In this document: piece after piece, positions 42,901 to 51,900 of the stretch
Layout of the letters: every line of letters starts with the position of its first letter
Position numbering within the stretch: position 1 is the stretch's first letter
Source: Phlebotomus papatasi
Lineage: Eukaryota > Arthropoda > Insecta > Diptera > Psychodidae
NCBI RefSeq assembly: GCF_024763615.1
Contig: NC_077223.1
Location: forward strand, 103,788,627-103,852,626
Direction of reading: 5' to 3'
Length of the DNA stretch: 64,000 nt
Program-made: the position numbers and the translations under genes
Notes under the pieces: model-generated
Told to the model about the DNA's origin: nothing
Seen by the model: only the letters and a program-made list of their open reading frames with translations
Database searches by the model: none

Positions 42901-45900
42901 TTCTGTCATATTTCTCGTAAGCAATTGCTCACACTGAATTTTCAACAAGGCAATTTCAACTCAAATCATATTCAAAATTTAACGTATTTAGTGTTAAAAT
43001 CTTCCAAAAAGAACAAATATTTAGATATAATTCATTATTCATCAAATATTGGAATAAAAATCCATCATTTTAATCAATTTATTTTTAGTGTCCAATGTTA
43101 TCCTCAAAGTGTCCAAAATAAGGAACTGGACAAAATTATGAGCTTTTCCCCTTAATGGGATTTAACCATTACTGTATCGTAGGCAATATTAAGATGTATC
43201 TTGACTAAAAGAATGGATATCCTCAGTTTTATTGTTTTAATTCTATGAACATTTTTTTTAAAAATTGATAAAAATTGTATATTTTGACGTCTCAGTTTTC
43301 CTCTTTGTATTTTATATCAGCGATATATAATCAAAACTTTTTTATCTCATTAGGTAGCAGTGTAATCTGGGAACATATTTTTATAAAAGTTTCAGAGATT
43401 ATACTCTCTTGTTTTTTTTACATAAAGGTTTTAAATACCAAAACTACACGTGGGGATGTTTGGGACACCTGAAAAGGGATGAATGGGACGTTGATTTTCG
43501 ACAAGATTGTAGGTGGTATGCAATTGTTTATTGTCAAAATGAAGAGTAATGTCCAGTTTCTACTGGGCAAAGTTTATCAGTACAGCAGATTTCTCTAACT
43601 ACAGGGACAATTAAACCATCATTGTCTTGGGAATCAATAATTCCTTCTCAGAGGATATTCGATCTTTGCCCAATCTAGTTAAAAACCATTTTTTCGAAAA
43701 TTTCTCGAACAAGTTCTCCAGAAAAGGCAAGGCGAGAGCTAATTTAGAGAAATAATGAGAAAACAGGTACAATGCAATTGTCGTAAAATCAAACAGGAAT
43801 CCATCAATGAGTTCAAAACTAAGAGTTGCAAGAAAATCTACTCGCCTGAGGAATTTGATAATCATGATTGCAATATTTAGAACAAAAAAAAAGAAAAGAA
43901 AGGTAGATGGAAAATAACAAGAAAACACTTTAAATAATTGATTGACAATAAATGACTCTACTGTACAAATAAAATTGATATTAATTTCTAAGTGTAAATA
44001 AAAGATAAAACATTTTTATTTCTATCAGAAATATTTTTAATTTGGTATTTAAAATTAATTAACGTGTTCCAGTAATACAAATTATGCGAGAAAAAACGCG
44101 TCCCAAACATCCCCTTTTGCGTCCCATACTGCCCCACATCGGGGAGGTTTGGGACAAAGCGTCAAGTAAAATGTTTTATCTTCTCCAAGAAAACTTAGTT
44201 GTTTTCCAAGTTCTATCAAGTACTTTTTATAAAGTCAATACCCATAAGTATCCTATAGACCGCAATGAAATTGTAACACACTATCGTGGTTTATTAGAAT
44301 AGTGTCTCAAAGTCAAAACATGAAAAAGTGTCCCAAACCTCCCCGGTCTCCCCTACTACAACATTTTTTTAAACATATTTTTAAACATTTTTTTTTAATA
44401 ATAATAATATTAATAATAAAAATGATGGCATAGCGCTCCAGGTTTTCAGAGTGTTCGAACACTTGGACACTTGGGGCGCACTATAGTCCATGTCATTTTT
44501 TAAAATTATCAACGACATTTAGTATTGAAATTGCTCGACGACTTCCAGTTTCTTTGCCATTGTGATACTTGTCCTCGCTCTCTTCATTATGAATCACAAT
44601 TATCACAACTGCTCAATTAAGTTTGTCAAAAACATTAAAATAATTATGACAACATTGCATGTCGCGTACTAAAAAACATAACCTAACTTAAAATCAGCCA
44701 GTGTTCTGAAATCAACGGTCGATAAATTGTGGACCATAGCGGGGTTCTACTGTAAGTCCTCAATAAGAATTCACAAACATTTACGAACAATTTTACAAAA
44801 TATTTTTTCTGTGTAGTAAAACGCTGATACAGTAATTCTCTAAATATTTAGTTTCATTTTTGCGAATTTGATCATTTTTTCTAATCAAAACTCTCACAGA
44901 CTTTTTGTTCATTTTTTCAGATACTCTCACAGAAGTGTCTATCTCCTTACTCGTCAATAGAATTTCTGGAGTAGATGAGACTAAAGAGGTGAGTACTTTC
45001 GTTTAATGTTTTTCTCTTGAAATAAAATATTTCAAATCATTTTCTAATGCAAATTCATACATTCGATAAAATGATTGATGAATATTGCAGCAAATTTCTC
45101 TAAGCAATGCAATAAAAATCCAATAAAAACCGCATTACCCAAGTGGAAAACGTCTTGAAGAGTTTTTTTTATTTCCTCATAAATTTTGAGACCTTTTGGC
45201 AAGATTTTCTCTAACTTTCTGTGCCTTTGAGGAAATTTACATTAGTTTTTCCTGAGTAAAAGTTTAGAAAACTTGTTGAAAACTTTTCCTCAGAAAAATC
45301 TTCAGAAAAGCTTTCAGTATTTCTTGGTTAAAAACGTTGCAATTTCTTCCTCGAAATGAAAAAAATAATAATTCAGTATGCCTTTAGCAAGATAAATGTT
45401 TTGTGTAACTTGCAGGAAGTGTCTTTTGATGTTTTCCTGCAGATGACATGGGAAGACATCCGTATCCGTCCGGCTCGTCTCGATGATGAGGAACTTCGCG
45501 TAAATGGCTTTCTGGAGCTTACACTCGAGGAGCGAAATCGCATCTGGGTGAGACATTACTACTCAAAGAAATTGTGACAAAGAGATGGATAAATTGGAAT
45601 ATTTTTTCTTTAAAGATTCCTGACTTGTACATTCGGCAGTTGCGTGAGATGAAACTATTAAAGCTCTTTGAGGAAATTTCAAGTCTCAGACTGTATGGAA
45701 ACAGCACAATAAATCTTCGCATTGGGTTCGTCACTCAAATCAATAAATAATTCATGTAACTCCTATATACATTGATTTATTTCTTCTTCTTTTTTATTTG
45801 CTACAATTATTAATTTTATAGCGCAACAATCATCATCAACTGTGACATGAATTTCGTCCTCTATCCTCTCGATGTGCAAAAATGCCGTGTGGATTTTAGT

Positions 45901-48900
45901 AGTTGTAAGTACTGATGCTAACTCCTTACAGCACTTAAGGTTTCTATTTAAGACGCAATCTCACGAAAATAACCTTTTTGATTAACCCATAGAAAAAGCA
46001 TATCAAAACAATCATTGAGTCTCAATTTATTTTTAACCTAAGAAAAATGTTGAAATGTGAGGTTATGATGTATCTAACCTCAAAAAATCAAAATAGATCT
46101 TCCGTAGAATGCACTCTTTTAGAACTGATTTGAGATTTGAAGAGATAAAGCTAGGGTAAGGCACACTACCTTCGGACGACTCAAACTTCGAACAACTCAT
46201 TCTTTTTCAATATTTTTTTTAAAATTAATTTTAGCTCATTATAATATTATGTTTTAATAGCTAGTCAAATGCTAAAAAACTCATGGGTTAAATCGAATTC
46301 AGTCGTATGAAGGTAGCATTCTTTTCCCTACGGCAAGTTTTTCTGCCAATTTAAAATATTATGATTCGTTTAAACGTTTATTAGCAAGGTTATGTTTCCT
46401 CGATTGCATATTTTACTTTACAACATCCAACCAAAAGCTTTTTAAGACAAAAAACTTAATTAATATTGCCTTTATAACCAAATGACAAATAATTCCAGAC
46501 AGAAAATTTTAAAATTAGACAGGTTATATTAAAACAATGTTAGCTTAAGTTAATAAGAATGAACATAGCCCACTATTTCAAAATAAGCTGTCTATCTTAG
46601 CCATATTCTGCTTGATTGTAGTTTATAAATTTGTAATTTGTTGATCGATGTAATTCGAATTAAGGTTTTTCTGTATTTTTTTTAATATAGGTTAGAAAGT
46701 AATAGGTTAGAAACCTCAAAAATGTATTATTCTGAATAACAAAAATTTAATAATAGCCCAGATGAATACGATTTTTTATTGCCTCACAAATATAAATCTG
46801 GAGGAAATGTCATCTAAATTATCGGGTATGAAACTGTTCAAAATTCAACGATTTTTTTACGTACATAGCTTATATTAAACTTCTATACTCATCATAATCA
46901 CTGAAAATACCATAAAAAAAACTGTCAATGATAAATAATCTCGATAAAACTAAAAGAAACCATAACAAGTTTGAAAATAACCATTGAAGATATTCAAAAC
47001 GTAAAAATAGTTAATAAACTAAAATGCAACAGTCACCCGAATTACAGTAGACTCTCACTCAATCGGCTCTTTTTCAATCGGGCGAAAAATTTTGTTGACA
47101 ATTTTCACGTTTAATTATGAAGCAAATTTCTCAAATTCGCTGTAGTTCTTCCTATTTTATCGTGATTTTTTATAATTAAGCGCTTTTTGTGGAATTTACG
47201 AAGGCTTTGACGCCCAAATCTATCGATAAACCGGATGACATTTCGCCCCATATGCATTGAGAGAGAGTCTACTGTAATAAGTTCAAGGATGAGCTCTGAA
47301 TGAAAATTAAAACTTTATAATCAGAATATTTGTCTAAATATGTTATAGATAATAATTTTAATTACATTTTATAATGTTAAAACTCAATCAAAAATAACCT
47401 ATTAAACTGCTTACATACTGGAAATTTAAGGTTATGTATATTTTAACCTCAATTTTCAAACTAACCTATTAAAAAATCACAAAATTAGATTATTTTCCTC
47501 CTTTTAAAAAGTGTCGGGTATTCCGAGATTTCAAAATGAAGCAATGCACTTTACTGAAATAGGTAATTTTTTCATTTGAAAACTTCACGTACCGTTAACA
47601 ATAAAAATTAGCACTTAATTTAACTAAAATTAGCCAGAAATATGACATAAATGTTAAACAAGTCACATTATTGTGTTTTTCATTGGAAAACATGGTCGAT
47701 CGATGAAAAATTCGATGGTGAAAAGATACACTTTTAATTTTTCTAAGAAATTAACAAATAAAAATTTGTAAATGTGAATAGATTTTCGCCTTATTTGGAG
47801 CAAAATTAACTAAATAATGAAACTGATGTATAAAAAATATATAAATATAGTAATTAAGTACTGTATTTATCATGAAAACAGTGACGTTTCCATTTGGAGT
47901 AGCGAAAAATTTCCATTTGGAGCAGGTTTTGAAATAGCTTAATTTACTATTTTTTAGCTAATTTTCTTGAAGTACAAGGCGGGCAAGATAGAAGTTTTTT
48001 TCTTTTTGATCTAATTCTAATATCTCCGCATTAATTGAAACATTTTTCTTTATTATTTAGATAAGTATCCCGTGAAAGATATGACTTTCCGGTGGAAAAA
48101 GGACAATCCATTGACCTTTCCACATGACTTCGGAGATGGATTCTTCCGCTTGCCACGCTACGTTGTCTCCTTCCTGACTGATCCTGAACCAAAGATCATC
48201 AACTACGGCGACGGTGAGTTATTTGAAACAAAGTTTCTTACCTGCCTGGACTAAAAATCTTGCTAAACCCTCAGCGGATCATTGCTCAGCCCGCCTGGAG
48301 ATCACGCTGTCGCGAGAAGTGAAGAGCTATCTGCTGGAAAACTATCTCCCATCGACGCTGTTTGTGTCCATGAGCTGGGGCAGTTTTGTGGTTGTCCCAG
48401 AGATTGTTCCTGGCCGAATGGTTCTACTGGTAACTACACTACTCTCACTCGTGACAATGTTTGATACAGTGCGAAACAATTCTCCGGACGCCCTGGAGCT
48501 GAAATGCATAGAAGTGTGGCTGATTTCCTGCACACTCTTTGTCTTTCTGGCTCTTATGGAGTACTTTATTGTGCTCTTTGGGATTCGCTATGACAAACAC
48601 TGGAGGACAGCCAAGACAAAAATCACCATCAGCAGCCCATCTCCTGTGCCTCCATCGACTCTTTCATCAACCGGAAGCCCGGTAAGTTGGACATTTTTGG
48701 AGGAAAATGAACTTAGGGAGGTAAAATCCCAAAAAACTTGCTTCTGTCTCTGACTTCCGGCCGATCACAATTCTTCCCGCAATTTCTAAACCTCTCGAGT
48801 TACTCCTCAAGTCTCAGATGGAGTCGTACTTGGTCAATAATAATCTTCTTACCAAATTTTCAGTCAGGTTTTAGACGGGGTCATAATACCATTTCTGCGC

Positions 48901-51900
48901 TTCTTAGAGTTCATCACGACATTGCTTCTGAGTTGGATCATTCACGCTTCTGTATTCTCGTCTTATTCGATTTTTCAAAGGCGTTCGATAGCCTTCCTCA
49001 CCTTAAATTTTGTAGGAAGCTTCTTTCTATATTCAGCTTTGATTCATCAGCGGTCACTCTTATCCGTTCATATCTCACGGACAGGTTTCAATGTGTTAAA
49101 CTGCATGATTGCCTGTCTAATTCAGTTATCCTTTCTCGTGGTGTGGGGCAAGGGTTTATTCTTGGGCCGCTTTTCTTTTCGTTATTCATTAATGATCTTC
49201 CGTCTCAGATTCCGCATGTTCAGCATCACCTTTATGCTGATGATCTTCAGATTTATTGTTCTGACGATCCTCGAGCTCCTGCTGCAGCTTTTGCTGTTAT
49301 TAATAATAGCTTGTCCATGGTAGAGAACTGAGCTGTTTCTAATGGATTGGTTCTCAATCCCAAAAAGTCCCTTTTCCTTGTGATTGGAAATAGGCAAACT
49401 AAGCCGTCCCCTAGCCCCGTTTTATTCTCTGGCGAGTCTATCCCTGTATCAGATCATGCTCGGAATCTTGGTGTCATCTTTAATGACACTCTTACAAGGC
49501 ATGATCATGTCTCTGCTATCTGCCTGCTAGATAACGATACTTTTAGCATCCTAAGATCTTCAGAGATCCTTACTCTTTTTTTCAGAAGAATTTTTATATA
49601 TGGGAGTCGTGTCCTTACAAACAATCCTTTTCATGAATTTAAAGGATATTCAACGATTTAAATGGAAAAACTAGAAAATCACAGGGGAAAAAGAAATAGG
49701 GATATACAGGGTGGCTGAAAAAAATGCAATAAACTAAAGCGGTATATTATCCTCATTTTTTGTTCAACTTTTTTGAAATAAAGAAAAAATGGTAGTAAAT
49801 ACATCAAAATTTTAGAATATTATCGGTTTTGTTCAATACGATCTTATTTTGACTTGACTATATGGTCTTAAGTTTGTCAGCAAATGTATCTTAGTTTGCA
49901 CGAATGTGAGTCTTCTGAATGTCCTGCTATTCATGAGGAAGGGCTGTCATCAGCTTATTGATACTTTGCTACTTTTTAGTCCTAACATTGACCAACAAAA
50001 TGTCTCTTTTAAAGAAGTCAAACGATTTTGCATCTAAGAATTGTGGAGGTCATTGTTTTCCCAAAATGAAGTGCGAAACGTTTTTTTTTTAGCCAAATCT
50101 TATTCGGAGCGTGATTTCTGAGACGTTGTCGTGTCTTGATCGAACTTCCATTGCTTCTTACTAAAATTTCAGTTTGTTCACGACTCCAACACTCCTTTCA
50201 GGACAATTTCCAGAAACACATTGGCATTCATTTTGATAGTATAGCCTAAAAACCCGAGTGGATAGCGATAATTTGTCTTCAAGGAAGTCCAGAACTTAAA
50301 ATAAGGTGGTCCTTGACTTCCGGTGGCCATTAGAACGTCTAAATTATCGTATGATCTTTCCCTCAAAAAGACACAATTATTTTGTTTGAACATTAATTGC
50401 TCAATAAAAATTTTTCTTATCAGAAAAGATGACATTTCTGAAACTGACCATGAACGTGCAAGGGAATTTATTCCGTCGTCGATCGAGCATAACTTCTTTA
50501 TGAGGATCGACGATGTCTTTTCCTTTTCAGGATTTTTAAGGCTTCATATAGAGGTCCTTTGACAATATTTATTTTAATTGTTATTTGCGATCTATGCGTC
50601 TCAGAGATCGTTTTTTTTTGCAGATGTGACGCAGATTTTGTTCAATTTGCTTCCTCACTTTAAGAACGATGACTAGGGATGAAGCAATTTTTTTAGACCT
50701 TCACCAAAGCATTTTAAAATGCTACTAGTATCCCTGTACCAAGTTATGTTTCGAAAAACGGAAAGTTTAATTACATTCCGGTTTTGAAGAGCCCTAACGA
50801 TAACTGCTTCCGCATTTCCTGCAAAATATACCGACATTAAATTGTCACGTTTGAGTTCCATTACGGTTTAAACAAGTTTTACAAAATATTATCGAAAATG
50901 CTTTTGTAGGCTTTTAGCCAATAAAATGAACTACGACTATGCAAGATATGAAACTGCTGTCACCAGTGGTTTGAAAGCTATGCTCTCTGAAAGTTGTTGC
51001 ATTTTTTTTCAGTCACCCTGTAGTTTTTTTTCTAGGAAAATCTTCCTTGAGTCCCCCTCTACAGAATGTCCTCTGACGTTAACACCATACTAACATCCTA
51101 CGATGTACTGTTATTTGGTATGTTTAATAAAATATTTCTTCCTATATCTTAAAGATTTTTAGTGGTGATGGCGAGAGAACTGGATTTCTTGAGTTGTCCA
51201 CATGATCAAAATAATTCAAATGCATAATTTCTGGGGATAATGGAAAGTTTTATGATCCTATGATGTTCAGGAGAATATTTTTGTAAACGATGCAAGTCGT
51301 CCTATGCATCCTTTTAATGGATTTAAGGATATTTAGGGATTTACGAGGAAAATCTAAAATACTTCAGGGAAAATGAGGAGATAGGGATATGGTTTGTTCC
51401 AGAAAAATTTTCCTTGAGTCCTCCTCTACACATCCTTGAGGCATCCTTTGACGCCAACATCCCAGGATGTACCATTTTTGAGAGAAAAACAAATTTCATA
51501 AAATATTTCTAACCAATTTCTTAATGATTTTCATTTTAATTTAGCTCAAAAACTAGACGTGATAGACCATAACTTTCTTCGGAGTTATCACTCAGGAGAC
51601 ACCAAGGAATCCGAAAATACCGGACATTTGAAATCACACGGAAAAAGTTTTCATTTTGTTGCACAGTGTTATTTTTCGAATTTATGCAATCTGTAATTGT
51701 TATAGTTATCATACTATACCCCGAGAGGTTTTTCCTTATTCTGGTCTAGAAATATCAAAAAAGTCACAATATCTGCAAGGAAGCAGAAAATCAAAATTCA
51801 CGATTTTTGACCTGAAATATCTAAGCTCAGGAGTTAATTGGGATCCTGCAAAAAATATCCTAGATTTGGACATCCTTATAATTTGTACTTATCCAGAAGA

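Larger units (their letters stand above)
40653..44920 (+). other. Cys-loop channel intron 2 (4.3 kb)
   Basis: Contains a 2.3-kb TA-flanked element (42017-44355) with a nested element (42084-43154), and then two MITE remnants joined head to tail (44465-44752 and 44755-44815). 40653-42016 looks like ordinary intron. Confidence 0.75.
45905..48060 (+). other. Cys-loop channel intron 6 (2.2 kb)
   Basis: Contains MITEs at 46152-46330 and 47045-47274 and a truncated repeat at 47557-47955. The rest is AT-rich with nothing coding seen. Confidence 0.75.

Noticed and set aside
43611..43928. 105-codon minus-strand ORF rich in Phe and Leu
   Set aside because: Lies inside the TA-flanked element 42017-44355; composition reflects T-rich sequence, not a membrane protein.
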